From JBHJGU01 sp050331475 (GTDB lineage: Bacteria > Pseudomonadota > Alphaproteobacteria > Caulobacterales > Maricaulaceae), in the NCBI GenBank assembly GCA_050331475.1, contig JBHJGU010000115.1, positions 1 through 9,537 on the forward strand: a stretch of DNA of 9,537 nt, read 5' to 3'. This document shows positions 1 to 6,299 of this stretch, one piece after another. Each line of letters opens with the position of its first letter. The first letter of the stretch is position 1. The position numbers and the translations under genes are program-made. The notes under the pieces are model-generated. The model saw nothing but the letters and a program-made list of their open reading frames with translations, was not told the DNA's origin and made no database searches.

Positions 1-101
1 TCGCCATCTTCGAGTACATCAATGGCTTCTACAATCCGCGCAGGCGCCACTCAGCCCTCGGTTGGAAAAGCCCGCTCGCCTTCGAACGGAAAGTGGCCTA
101 A
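1..101 (+). pseudogene. IS3-family transposase (OrfB), C-terminal end, partial at window edge
   Basis: Only the last 32 codons are visible, read in the frame starting at base 3 and ending at the TAA at 99-101. The residues YINGFYNPRRRHSALGWKSP are the hallmark end of the DDE integrase domain of IS3-family OrfB proteins, where the Y-N-x-x-R-x-H-S-A/S-L-G stretch follows the catalytic glutamate. OrfB acts with OrfA as a fused transposase that moves the element by a circular intermediate. The catalytic residues and OrfA lie outside the window, so it cannot be said whether the gene is intact. About 38 bases separate its stop codon from the inferred end of the IS, a normal distance. Family assignment is firm; the IS subgroup is not determined. 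Confidence 0.88.
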
Positions 102-139
102 ACGAGCATCTGGGGCGGTACAAAAACGCGACAGGTCCA
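1..139 (+). mobile_element. Right end of an IS3-family insertion sequence
   Basis: The transposase end is followed by a short non-coding tail that finishes with GCGACAGGTCCA. Read inward on the other strand, the terminus begins TGGACCTGTCGC, fitting the 5'-TG...CA-3' rule of IS3-family ends. Directly after it, resolvase coding sequence begins abruptly, which independently places the border at about 139. The left end is outside the window. The exact border is inferred; a 3-4 bp target duplication would be expected just after it. Confidence 0.65.
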
Positions 140-506
140 CTTAGATCGGTTGGGACGATCCCTTCAACACCTTATCGCCTTGCTCGCCGATCTTGGCGCG
201 CAAGGGGTCGCGTTCCGGTCGTTACGCGAGCATATCGATACGGAGTCCGCCGGCGGACGGTTCGTGTTTCATATGATGGGCGCGCTCGCCGAGTTTGAGC
301 GCGAGCTGATCAGCGAGCGCACAAAGGCCGGCCTCTGCGCCGCCCGCGCGCGCGGCGCGACGCTCGGGCGGCCCCGAAAGTTGGGGAGCGCGGCGCTCCA
401 GACGTTGCGCACCATTGATGCTGCGGATCGAAACGCCATTGAGCGGTTCGCTGAACGTTATGGCGTCGCTCCGATTACGGTGCGCCGCGCGCTCAATCGC
501 GTTTAA
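140..506 (+). pseudogene. Serine resolvase/invertase (Tn3-resolvase type), 5'-truncated by the IS
   Basis: In frame from about base 141 the sequence reads LDRLGRSLQHL, the conserved D-R-L-G-R motif after the catalytic serine region. It continues with FHMMGALAEFERELISERT and a GRPRK hinge typical of Tn3 resolvases and DNA invertases. The C-terminus (about residues 90-118) is a short helix-turn-helix ending at the TAA at 504-506. The N-terminal 65 or so residues, including the nucleophilic serine, are missing because the IS3 element ends immediately before the L-D-R-L motif. The remainder cannot be catalytically active. Such enzymes resolve transposon cointegrates or invert segments by serine-linked strand exchange, so the fragment marks an older transposon or plasmid backbone. 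The missing 5' part may lie on the other side of the IS. Confidence 0.88.
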
Positions 507-512
507 AGCGCC

Positions 513-872
513 CTATGTTCCAAGAAAGCGAATGGCGGCGATGACGACGCCGACGGAGGCGAGCTGCATGGCGGCGAGCTTCATCATCAAGCGCGCTTCC
601 AAGGCGCGCATTTCGGTTCGGATCGCTTTGAACTCCGATCGTACGAACTGCGCTTCGGATGCTATCTCACTCCGGATCGCCCGAAACTCCGCCGTCATCT
701 CGCTTCGCAACACGGCGATTTCAGAGCGCACGGCTTCAAAGCCCGCCTTCATATCATCTCGCGTCGGATAGTCATCCGTTCGGATGGCGATGACGCCAAC
801 CAACGCCTTGGCTTTCTTGGCGTCAAATCCGGCGTCCTGTAATTGTTCAACAGCCAGTAATGTATCAATCAT
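513..872 (-). CDS. Coiled-coil protein with C-terminal membrane anchor (DUF1640/CCDC90-like)
   Basis: This 119-residue protein is of unknown function. The N-terminus (about residues 5-35) has the pattern of these small accessory proteins: a short helix, an AGFDAKKAKALVG segment, then T-R-D-D-M. The middle (about 38-95) is a charged heptad-like stretch with repeated R-S-E and R-A/T-E units (AVRSEIAVLRSEM, RAIRSEIAS), predicting a long coiled coil. Residues about 97-117 are hydrophobic and suit one membrane anchor. The resemblance to DUF1640-type coiled-coil proteins is from memory of the pattern. The ATG at 870-872 is preceded by GAGG five bases upstream. The gene lies 47 bp downstream of the 220-residue gene on the same strand and probably shares its transcript. 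Its stop is six bases from the end of the convergent resolvase remnant. Confidence 0.75.
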   Translation of the reverse strand: MIDTLLAVEQLQDAGFDAKKAKALVGVIAIRTDDYPTRDDMKAGFEAVRSEIAVLRSEMTAEFRAIRSEIASEAQFVRSEFKAIRTEMRALEARLMMKLAAMQLASVGVVIAAIRFLGT

Positions 873-919
873 TTAAACCTCAATGTATACTAACTACAAA
901 TTATGTGTCTATAATTCAA

Positions 920-1582
920 TCAAAGTCGAAATTTAACCAAATGAGCATCAGTAATGACGTCGAACTGAGCATCTTGACTAACGTCAGGGTGGAGCTGGTG
1001 ATCTTGTGCATGTGTGGCGGTCGAGTTCGGGGCATCGAACATGCGTTCCAACGCGGCTAATTCTACCTCAACATCCGCTAACGCGTCGGCGCGTATGGCA
1101 TCTGATTGCGCGTCATCGGTCCGACGCAAAACGGCTTTTACGTTTTCGCCGTGTTCAGCGGCCGCGTGATAATCCTCATAGCTCGGATTGGCGTCGGGAT
1201 TGACGGTGGACTGGTCGATATCGGACGGGGCGACCGCCTCGCCGTTCTGGTCATACCACCGCCCGTCACGATTGGAGCGGAACACCGCCCGACCGTCATG
1301 GGTGCGGGCGGCGTTCGCCCGCATCTCGGCTAAGCGTTGCTCGATCTCGATGGATAGGGCCAACGCTTGTTCGTTGAGGATTTCGGCGCGCCTTTGGCGT
1401 TCAACTTCGGCAAGGTCCGCTAAGGCCTGCGCCGCCTTATCCTTCTTCCCCGATCCGGCGTCTGTCGACTGATCGCGCAGAGACTCAAAACCGCGCAATG
1501 CAATCCCGACTTCGGCGTCCTGAATCGCCCAGTTGTACTTATCTAAATCCGTTGGCTCTTTATCACTTGTTTTAAAATCCAT
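920..1582 (-). CDS. Hypothetical protein, charged and helical, 220 aa
   Basis: I do not recognise this protein. The start is set at the ATG at 1580-1582 because AAGAAGGG lies seven bases upstream; an in-frame ATG 15 codons earlier has no such site. Residues about 46-95 are Ala/Glu/Arg-rich and probably form a coiled coil. Residues 96-117 contain two similar units, DGRAVFRSN and DGRWYDQNGEAV, resembling short beta-hairpin motifs seen in proteins of phages and conjugative elements. The C-terminal third is acidic, with Asp/Gln/His repeats. There is no signal peptide or membrane segment, so it is likely cytoplasmic. It lies upstream of, and co-oriented with, the coiled-coil anchor protein, suggesting a two-gene unit. 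The upstream region is AT-rich with a candidate promoter. Reading frame and start are well supported; the function is unknown. Confidence 0.72.
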   Translation of the reverse strand: MDFKTSDKEPTDLDKYNWAIQDAEVGIALRGFESLRDQSTDAGSGKKDKAAQALADLAEVERQRRAEILNEQALALSIEIEQRLAEMRANAARTHDGRAVFRSNRDGRWYDQNGEAVAPSDIDQSTVNPDANPSYEDYHAAAEHGENVKAVLRRTDDAQSDAIRADALADVEVELAALERMFDAPNSTATHAQDHQLHPDVSQDAQFDVITDAHLVKFRL

Positions 1583-1656
1583 ATCACACCCTTCTTTATT
1601 GTAACATAGAAAGGTGTTGTTGTGCAAATTTTATTAATTAATGGTTGAAATATAAT

Positions 1657-1685
1657 ATTATATTTTCATAAATCAGAAATTGAAA
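1657..1685 (-). promoter_or_regulatory. Candidate sigma-70 promoter for the 220-aa gene
   Basis: On the minus strand a perfect TATAAT (bases 1657-1662) lies 17 bases from a weak -35 match TTTCAA (1680-1685). It is about 75 bases upstream of the ATG. The surrounding 1620-1760 region is strongly AT-rich, so a chance match is quite possible. Confidence 0.35.
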
Positions 1686-1711
1686 CTTCACTTTCGGAGT
1701 TGATTTGAATC

Positions 1712-1723
1712 TGTGATATCACA
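1712..1723. promoter_or_regulatory. 12-bp perfect palindrome, possible operator
   Basis: TGTGATATCACA is a perfect inverted repeat, about 27 bases upstream of the candidate -35 box of the 220-aa gene. The arms resemble CRP/FNR half sites, but the two are directly joined with no six-base spacer, so this is not a standard CRP site. Some other dimeric repressor is possible. Confidence 0.25.
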
Positions 1724-1934
1724 TATATTTCATGTCAATTTACATTTACTCATTAGTTTCACTCTCATGTGTCAGTTGGTCACTTTAATTGAGATAGCCA
1801 CAAATAAGATGAACGGTCGATTGCTGACTCTTGTAGCGAGCGATGCAAACGTCGACATTGAACACTCCCAGGACCTCAGGCTAGCCGCCAATTTCGCCGC
1901 TAACGGCCAATTGCGGACCGTCAGACCAACTGAC

Positions 1935-1998
1935 CGACCTGCTCCCCGGAAACATCCACGATTTGAGGTTAGTCTGTTCCTCGACTGATGTGCTCCCC
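1935..1998 (-). repeat. Two tandem, diverged copies of an IS3-type terminal repeat
   Basis: CGACCTGCTCCCC (1935-1947) and TGATGTGCTCCCC (1986-1998) are 51 bp apart. Both resemble the TGACCTGCTCCCC terminus common in IS3-family elements. Similarity continues inward with CATCC followed by a diverged stretch and an (A)G(A/T)...TTCC segment. The inner copy is the better candidate for the end of the adjacent minus-strand transposase remnant. The outer copy suggests a second, older insertion of a related element. Confidence 0.5.
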
Positions 1999-2037
1999 AA
2001 CGCATCCCCGCGCGTCGTCAGAGTTTCCGCACTTTGA

Positions 2038-2379
2038 TCAGATGCAAGGGCTCGATGCATGCTCTGATTTCATAAGCGCCGCGGGGACCTTGTTCCCGAT
2101 GGCGCTATGCGGCCGTTCTTCGTTGTAGTCTCTACGCCAAGCCTCCATCTTTTCTGTGGCGTCGGCAAGGCTCATGAACCAATGGCTGTTCAGGCATTCT
2201 GCCCTGAACCTGCCGTTGAAGGCCTCGATGAAGGCGTTGTCGGTCGGTTTTCCCGGCCTGGAGAAGTCGAGCGTGACGCCCCGCTGATAGGCCCAGAGAT
2301 CCATGTCGCGCGAGATGAACTCGCTCCCTTGGTCGACCCGGATCGTCGCTGGATAGCCGGTGCGCTGACACACGCGATC
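2038..2379 (-). pseudogene. IS3-family transposase C-terminal fragment (minus-strand partner)
   Basis: Reading minus from about 2379 to the TGA at 2038-2040 gives DRVCQRTGYPATIRVDQGSE, then DFSRPGKPTDNAFIEAFNGR and finally ERPHSAIGNKVP. These are the second catalytic Asp (RVDQGSEF), the G-K-P-T-D-N-A-F-I-E motif with the catalytic Glu, and the C-terminal R-P-H-S-A-I-G of an IS3-family DDE integrase. The N-terminal half, with the first Asp, and OrfA are missing. The sequence switches at about 2374-2379 to a different transposase in the opposite orientation. An open frame continues beyond that point to 2574, but that part is antisense to the other transposase and is not a real fusion. The remnant cannot act alone. 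Confidence 0.85.
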
Positions 2380-2655
2380 CTGCGCTGGCAGGAGGAGCGA
2401 AAGGTCGGGTGGCATTACATCGCGCCGGGAAAGCCCATGCAGAACGGCTTCGTGGAAAGCTTCAACGGCAGGCTCCGCGACCAGTGTCTCAACGAGCATC
2501 TGTTCGACAACCTGCCCGACGCCCGCCGATTGATCGGCGCGTGGCGGCTCGACTAAAACCATGAGCGCGCGCACTCGAGCCTCGACGGGTTAACACCCTG
2601 GGCGTTCGCAATCCGGTCAGAAGACGACCAAAACCGGAACAGCGCTAACTTATAA
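2374..2655 (+). pseudogene. Second IS3-family transposase C-terminal fragment with a nonsense mutation
   Basis: From about 2374 the plus strand reads AILRWQEERKVGWHYIAPGK, then PMQNGFVESFNGRLRDQCLN and RRLIGAWRLD. This is the catalytic Glu region of a different IS3-family transposase from the minus-strand remnant. At 2554-2556 a TAA stands where the family has Tyr (the D-Y-N motif), so one base change has broken the frame. After it the expected NHERAHSSLDGLTPW continues to a second TAA at 2653-2655, confirming decay rather than a natural end. The first two-thirds of the gene are absent. Its inferred IS terminus follows within 26 bases. Confidence 0.85.
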
Positions 2656-2681
2656 ACGTGGACAAGCAGGGAAGTAGGTCA

Positions 2682-3287
2682 CTACTTAGTCACCGGGAAA
2701 GAAACTCCTGATATGGAAAGCCATTTTTGTGGTGTTGATAGCGAATCGCAATCTGCTGCGACTTGCCCGAAAACAGCCGACCAGTGATACTGCACTATTC
2801 CATTTGAATGAATATCTACCCTTGCCGTATCTGAATTAGCCTGCGTGTCAAAAATCAAGCGGTTCGCCGGCCGCATTCCTTCTGGCAGAGTAAAAATCGC
2901 TCCAGACGGATCGGGACATCCTGACATCATGCCATCTAAGTAAACAATTTTCTTTTCTTTGTCATACCCATAGCGGAACGGTTCGTAAGGACTGTATCTT
3001 GTCCACCCGCTCGATAGCTCATTAACAGTTAGACTGTGCCACTCGACACTTCGAGGCGATGAAATAAGAGTGGATTCAGCTAAGGTTTCCACACACCAAA
3101 CTATCAAATCCACTCTGTTGTCCGCATCATATTCAGAAATTTTCGCGCAGTCGTCATTTTCAAATGACGAGACAGAGTCATCTGCAAAAGCTGATGCATT
3201 TTGTAGAAAACTAAAGCCAAGAATTAAACTAAATGCTTTAGCGATTCTCCGGAAATATTTCAGATTAATCCCGCTCTTCAACTGCAT
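2682..3287 (-). CDS. Secreted protein with phage tail-fibre-like C-terminal domain
   Basis: The start is placed at the ATG at 3285-3287, which has GGGAGG eight bases upstream, giving 201 residues; an upstream in-frame start lacks this. Residues 1-35 form a signal peptide: basic N-region, hydrophobic core (IAKAFSLILGFSF) and an AFA cleavage motif before Asp36. Residues about 82-198 follow the pattern of the small beta-domain at the tip of many phage tail fibres: W-x-x-L near the start, GW..Y, a V/Y-L-D-G-x-x-x-G strand, IFTLPEGMRPANRLIF, a D-I-x-S-N-G-I-V strand, and the closing KWLSISGVSFPV. Cysteines at 47, 65, 124 and 180 could form disulfides after export. It overlaps the end of the upstream membrane-protein gene by 23 bp, so translation is probably coupled. 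The domain is complete although an IS end abuts the stop codon. Signal peptide and domain pattern are seen; its role is unknown. Confidence 0.8.
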   Translation of the reverse strand: MQLKSGINLKYFRRIAKAFSLILGFSFLQNASAFADDSVSSFENDDCAKISEYDADNRVDLIVWCVETLAESTLISSPRSVEWHSLTVNELSSGWTRYSPYEPFRYGYDKEKKIVYLDGMMSGCPDPSGAIFTLPEGMRPANRLIFDTQANSDTARVDIHSNGIVQYHWSAVFGQVAADCDSLSTPQKWLSISGVSFPVTK

Positions 3288-3615
3288 TCTTAAATTCCTC
3301 CCAAACATCGCTTTTTTCCTCGCTCTGCTCATCATGATAACCTGTCTCGCTTACGTTTTTTGAGCCGTGCGATTCTTGAGGGTTTCTATGCTCTTCGCTT
3401 TGCCCATCGCTTGAACCCACGGAAAGCGAGAATATTAATAATCCACCACCAGACAAAAGCAAGCCAAAACATATCATTTTCGCCCACAATGGACCTTCAC
3501 GAAAAAAGAGGTAGCCAACCACTGATATAGTCAGCACAATTAAAGCTATAATGCGAAGCTCATCTGATTCAAAGGTTGCCAGAACATCATCTATTACATT
3601 GAAAATACTCTCCAT
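3265..3615 (-). CDS. Small two-TM membrane protein with acidic tail, 116 aa
   Basis: I do not recognise the family. The ATG at 3613-3615 is preferred, with AAGGGAG eight bases upstream; a TTG one codon earlier is possible. Residues about 20-38 (IIALIVLTISVVGYLFF) and 45-65 (AKMICFGLLLSGGGLLIFSL) are clear membrane helices separated by a short R-E-G-P-L-W-A-K turn. Residues 66-116 are polar, rich in Ser, Glu, His and Asp, and probably extend on the same side as the N-terminus. It is the first gene of a two-gene unit: its end overlaps the start of the gene for the secreted tail-fibre-like protein. The pair is AT-rich and unlike the GC-rich right half of the window, suggesting separate acquisition. 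A membrane anchor, regulator or immunity-type partner for the secreted protein is conceivable but unproven. Confidence 0.72.
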   Translation of the reverse strand: MESIFNVIDDVLATFESDELRIIALIVLTISVVGYLFFREGPLWAKMICFGLLLSGGGLLIFSLSVGSSDGQSEEHRNPQESHGSKNVSETGYHDEQSEEKSDVWEEFKNAVEERD

Positions 3616-4132
3616 CAACGTCGCTCCCTTGAAAATAATTGCATTCTTACTTGCAAGTTATACGGCCACAACAAATTGTTGTTGCCTGGGTTTCCTTATT
3701 GCAGGAAGCCCGTGGATAATCCAGATTTGCATAAATCATGGTGTATTCTTTTATATCGAAGTTTGCGCAAACAGTCCATTTTTGTGATGTATTTAACGGA
3801 TGCGGGTATTTGAGCTATTTGCCGCTGTTCGGTAAAAGCCGGCATCGAAACCGATAAACTTAACAACAGCAACGTCTGCCGAGATTACATTCGTACGTGG
3901 AGCATCAAATAACCGCTTCCCCTCCCTTCTCTGGATATTCCAAAATCCAGCGGTGTTTTGAACGGTTTATATACTCTCTTCCTTTCTGAGCGCCTTGATC
4001 TGAATAGTCAGCAAAATTCTATGGAATTCACAATAAAACACGAGCATTATTGGCGCGATGTAATCAATAACCCTCAAACGCCGAACTGAGACGCGCTTGA
4101 TTATTTGCATAGATGCGCGTTGTTATACAAAT
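3616..4132. other. About 500 bp AT-rich intergenic region without a recognisable gene
   Basis: I see no ORF here with a convincing start, ribosome site or known motif; the longest open stretches are short and start poorly. The region is AT-rich and contains the palindrome and hairpin listed separately, the 12-bp palindrome GTTTGCGCAAAC (3761-3772), and a short stem CTGGAT/ATCCAG (3931-3936, 3945-3950). The short reading near 3820-3912 ending DYIRTWSIK may be a gene scrap but cannot be assigned. The promoter of the two-gene unit to its left must lie in its left part. Confidence 0.5.
3668..3711 (-). promoter_or_regulatory. Palindrome plus hairpin upstream of the membrane/secreted gene pair
   Basis: ACAACAAATTGTTGT (3668-3682) is a perfect odd-length palindrome centred on A3675. 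Six bases further on, a 9-bp stem (3688-3696 with 3703-3711, one G-T pair) closes a six-base loop. Both lie 50-100 bases upstream of the ATG at 3615, where an operator or leader structure would sit. No run of T follows the stem in either direction, so a terminator is less likely. Confidence 0.35.
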
Positions 4133-4840
4133 TTATGATGTTGAGATGGGATTCTTTCTTAAGTAGCGCCGAAGGTCATTATAGATGACGTCGTTCGCAA
4201 AGCGGTGTTCGGTCGATTGGGTGATGAAGGCGCGCATTTCCTCCTGGGAAATCAGCTGCGGCAAAGCCTCGGACACTTTGGCCAGGCGTATGAGAAAATC
4301 CTGATACTGGTCGACGAACCCCGGATCATCGCGATGCTCCGACACCCACCGCATAATGCTCATATAATCGGCGATCGCCGCGCGGGTCTCATCGGGGTAA
4401 AGCCCCTCAGGTGACTTTTCGAGCGCGAGTGTTGAGAACAGACGCACGGCGACTTCGAATAAATGGGGGCGGCGCTGTTCGGGCGTTTTGGCGCGGGGGT
4501 TATGGCGCTGCAAATGCCGTTCAAACGCCGGATGCTCGATGATTTCCGTCAAAAGCAGCGTGCCGCGCTCGCTGAGCTCCCCATCTGGGACCAGGAAAAA
4601 GCCGAGACCGCCAAAGGCGAGCGGATCAGACACCATCGCCGGCAAGAACCGAGCGCGGAAGTGTCCATAAAGCGCGCGGATGCTCTTGGCGGACAAGCGT
4701 ATGGTTTTCGCGTGTTCATCCGCGGGCGCGTCATCGGCAAAACCGCGCAGAGCACGCAAAAAGACATGCTCTGATATCTTGGATCGGTGGAAGTACGGGT
4801 TCTTCCGGGCTTTCGCTTTTTGGCTTTTTGAAGCGTTCAT
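4133..4840 (-). CDS. Putative HTH protein resembling IS1595-transposase ends, lacking a DDE core
   Basis: This 235-residue protein opens with a basic tail and KNPYFHRSKISEHVFLRALR, followed by a helix-turn-helix-like stretch (about residues 35-64, ending LSAKSIRALYGHFRARF). This resembles the DNA-binding N-terminus of IS1595-family transposases (ISSod11-like groups), where R-S-K-I-S-E-x-x-F and L-S-x-x-S/T-V/I are common. The C-terminus, YNDLRRYLRKNPI, also resembles the end of those enzymes. The middle (about 70-205) is mainly helical and shows no DDE catalytic motif, so it is not a working transposase. A sequence-specific DNA-binding or regulatory role is inferred. It is transcribed divergently from the VWA operon across a 187-bp gap and may regulate it. 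The ATG at 4838-4840 has no strong ribosome site. The resemblance is from memory of family patterns. Confidence 0.6.
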   Translation of the reverse strand: MNASKSQKAKARKNPYFHRSKISEHVFLRALRGFADDAPADEHAKTIRLSAKSIRALYGHFRARFLPAMVSDPLAFGGLGFFLVPDGELSERGTLLLTEIIEHPAFERHLQRHNPRAKTPEQRRPHLFEVAVRLFSTLALEKSPEGLYPDETRAAIADYMSIMRWVSEHRDDPGFVDQYQDFLIRLAKVSEALPQLISQEEMRAFITQSTEHRFANDVIYNDLRRYLRKNPISTS

Positions 4841-5027
4841 TTCGGACGGTTTTATAAGCGTTTACGCGTCATCACGCGAGCGTTTGCTTCCCGAGCTGCG
4901 ATTGACGCCGCGTTGCGTTGATCCGATCCTCATTAGACCCCTTCAAGACAACGACCTCTGACAACGCGCTGATTTGAAACCGGGACTCCGTCTGTCCTGG
5001 TTAAGCCAGCGCGAAAGGAGCGCCCGT

Positions 5028-5306
5028 ATGAGGTCTACCCATTTTGATACCCTCGCCGAAGGGTTTAGCGAGTTCGAGGTGCCGCAAGAGGCGGTGCTGA
5101 CCAACGTGTTCGGCGAGGCGCTCGATGCGCACGCCGGCGCGCAAGGCCGGCTCGACACCGCGGCGAATGACGCCCAGCTCGCGCTGGTGGAGGCCGTGGA
5201 GCAGTTTCTCGGCTTTCATAAGGGCACGGCGGCCTATGACGACGCCGGGCTGAACGGCGAGCGCTTCGCCCGCCTCCTCAAAACCGTGGGAGGCGAGCAT
5301 GACTAA
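5028..5306 (+). CDS. Hypothetical protein, 92 aa, first gene of the VWA operon
   Basis: I do not recognise this family. The ATG at 5028-5030 is chosen because AAAGGAG lies seven bases upstream; the frame is open further back, but without such a site. The protein is soluble and mainly helical: a short N-terminal segment, a Val/Glu/Ala-rich helix, a second long helix with LVEAVEQFLGF at about residues 52-62, and a C-terminal RFARLLKTVGG. There is no signal peptide or membrane segment. Its stop overlaps the start of the next gene (ATGACTAA, eight bases shared), so translation is coupled to that of the membrane protein and a functional link is likely. The divergent neighbour at 4840 may regulate the operon. 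Confidence 0.72.
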   Translation: MRSTHFDTLAEGFSEFEVPQEAVLTNVFGEALDAHAGAQGRLDTAANDAQLALVEAVEQFLGFHKGTAAYDDAGLNGERFARLLKTVGGEHD

Positions 5307-6294
5307 GCCCGCCTTCGGATTACAGCCCGGCGATCAGGCCGTGCTCGCGCGTTTGCAGGGCGCGGTGGAGCAAAATCGGCTCATGGCGCGCGCCAAGCTG
5401 CCGGCTCTGCCGGTGTTGGTGCTCTCATTCGTGGGCGCGCTGGCGTTCGACTTCGCCCTGGTGCATGGCGCGCTCGCGCCCTTGCTCGACGGGACGGGCC
5501 AGGACCCGGTCGTGCTGTCGCTTACCTTCCTCGTCGCGATCGGCGCGTTTCACTTCCTGGCGGAACAACCGGTCGGCCAGCGCCTTAAGGCTTGGCTCGA
5601 AGCCGCGGTGCGCCGGGCGATCCCGCTCTATCTCATCGGTTTCGGCGTGCTTCTCGCCTTCGCCACGCTGCAATATGTCGCCGGCGGCGGCGGCATCCCG
5701 TTCTTTCCCGCCGGCGGGTCCATCGCCGCGACGGTCTCCGCCCTGGCGGTGGAGGTATTGTCGGTAGTGACCGCGGTGGCCGAGCCCGTGGCGATCATCC
5801 TCACCGGCCTGGCGCTGAGCTGTCTCTTTATCCTGTCGGTCTATGTGGGCCAGGCGTGCCTCTCGAAGACGCTCGCGATCTTAGGCGCGGCGTTAGAGGC
5901 GGGCGCGGTATGCCGACGCTCGCGAAACCTGCTCGCCGATGTGCGCGCGCAGAACGCCCGCGTGGTAGAGACGGCCCGCGCCGCGGCCGACGGGGGCGCG
6001 ACCACACCCGCCGACATCATTCGCCAGACCAAAGGCGCGATCATCACCGCGCGGGATCAGGCGATCCGGCCTTTGCGCCGCATCGCCCTGAAAGCCCGGC
6101 TTGAGGGCGTGGAGGACCTGGCGGACGCCGCCGAGCTTATCGCCGTCACCGTCATCCGCGAGACCAAGGGTCTGGAGCGCCTGAAGCTCTCCGCCCTCAC
6201 CGACACCATTGCCAGCATCGAAGCCGCGACCAGCCATGACGCCATGGAGCGCGCGCTGCTCGCCCTGTGCACCGCCCCCGATCTTGAGGACTGA
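5299..6294 (+). CDS. Polytopic inner-membrane protein, 331 aa, unknown family
   Basis: The ATG at 5299-5301 has GGGAGG five bases upstream and overlaps the previous stop. Hydrophobic segments lie at about residues 35-60, 70-88, 107-126, 143-160 and 163-187, giving four or five membrane helices with a Gly-rich loop (VAGGGGIPFFPAGG) at about 127-140. The C-terminal 130 residues are hydrophilic and helical, with R-x-x-K and A-R-A-A-A patterns, and are probably cytoplasmic. I see no transporter, sensor or enzyme motif. The gene lies five bases upstream of the exported VWA protein. A membrane protein whose periplasmic loops meet a secreted VWA adaptor is a reasonable model for the pair, but that is inference. 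GC content and codon use match the recombinase further right rather than the AT-rich genes to the left. Confidence 0.75.
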   Translation: MTKPAFGLQPGDQAVLARLQGAVEQNRLMARAKLPALPVLVLSFVGALAFDFALVHGALAPLLDGTGQDPVVLSLTFLVAIGAFHFLAEQPVGQRLKAWLEAAVRRAIPLYLIGFGVLLAFATLQYVAGGGGIPFFPAGGSIAATVSALAVEVLSVVTAVAEPVAIILTGLALSCLFILSVYVGQACLSKTLAILGAALEAGAVCRRSRNLLADVRAQNARVVETARAAADGGATTPADIIRQTKGAIITARDQAIRPLRRIALKARLEGVEDLADAAELIAVTVIRETKGLERLKLSALTDTIASIEAATSHDAMERALLALCTAPDLED

Positions 6295-6299
6295 TCGCC

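Larger units (their letters stand above)
1986..2681. mobile_element. Hybrid IS3 remnant: two 3' ends joined head to head
   Basis: The segment is bounded by TGATGTGCTCCCC (1986-1998) and GGGAAGTAGGTCA (2669-2681). Each matches the TGACCTGCTCCCC-type terminus with two differences, so together they form imperfect outer inverted repeats. Inside are two transposase 3' ends pointing outward and meeting at about 2374-2379, where GCGATC can be read as part of either gene. Both lack their 5' halves. The arrangement fits deletion between two oppositely oriented related elements, or illegitimate joining at short homology. It is about 0.7 kb and encodes no working transposase. Confidence 0.55.

Noticed and set aside
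1712..1723. CRP/FNR site
   Set aside because: The half sites are adjacent without the required spacer, so only a generic operator is kept, at low confidence.
1713..2005. Short ORFs on both strands in the gap before the IS remnants
   Set aside because: They run through AT-rich DNA and IS termini, lack ribosome sites and show no recognisable protein.
2380..2574. N-terminal extension of the minus-strand transposase frame (178-aa ORF)
   Set aside because: This part is antisense to the plus-strand transposase fragment and shows no transposase motifs; it is open only by chance.
4091..4120. ACGCGC/GCGCGT repeat downstream of the 4133 gene as a terminator
   Set aside because: The stem is 6 bp with an 18-base loop and no T-run; too weak to call.
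5592..6104. Plus-strand frame rich in Arg inside the membrane-protein gene
   Set aside because: It is an out-of-frame shadow of a gene with clear membrane helices and a good start.
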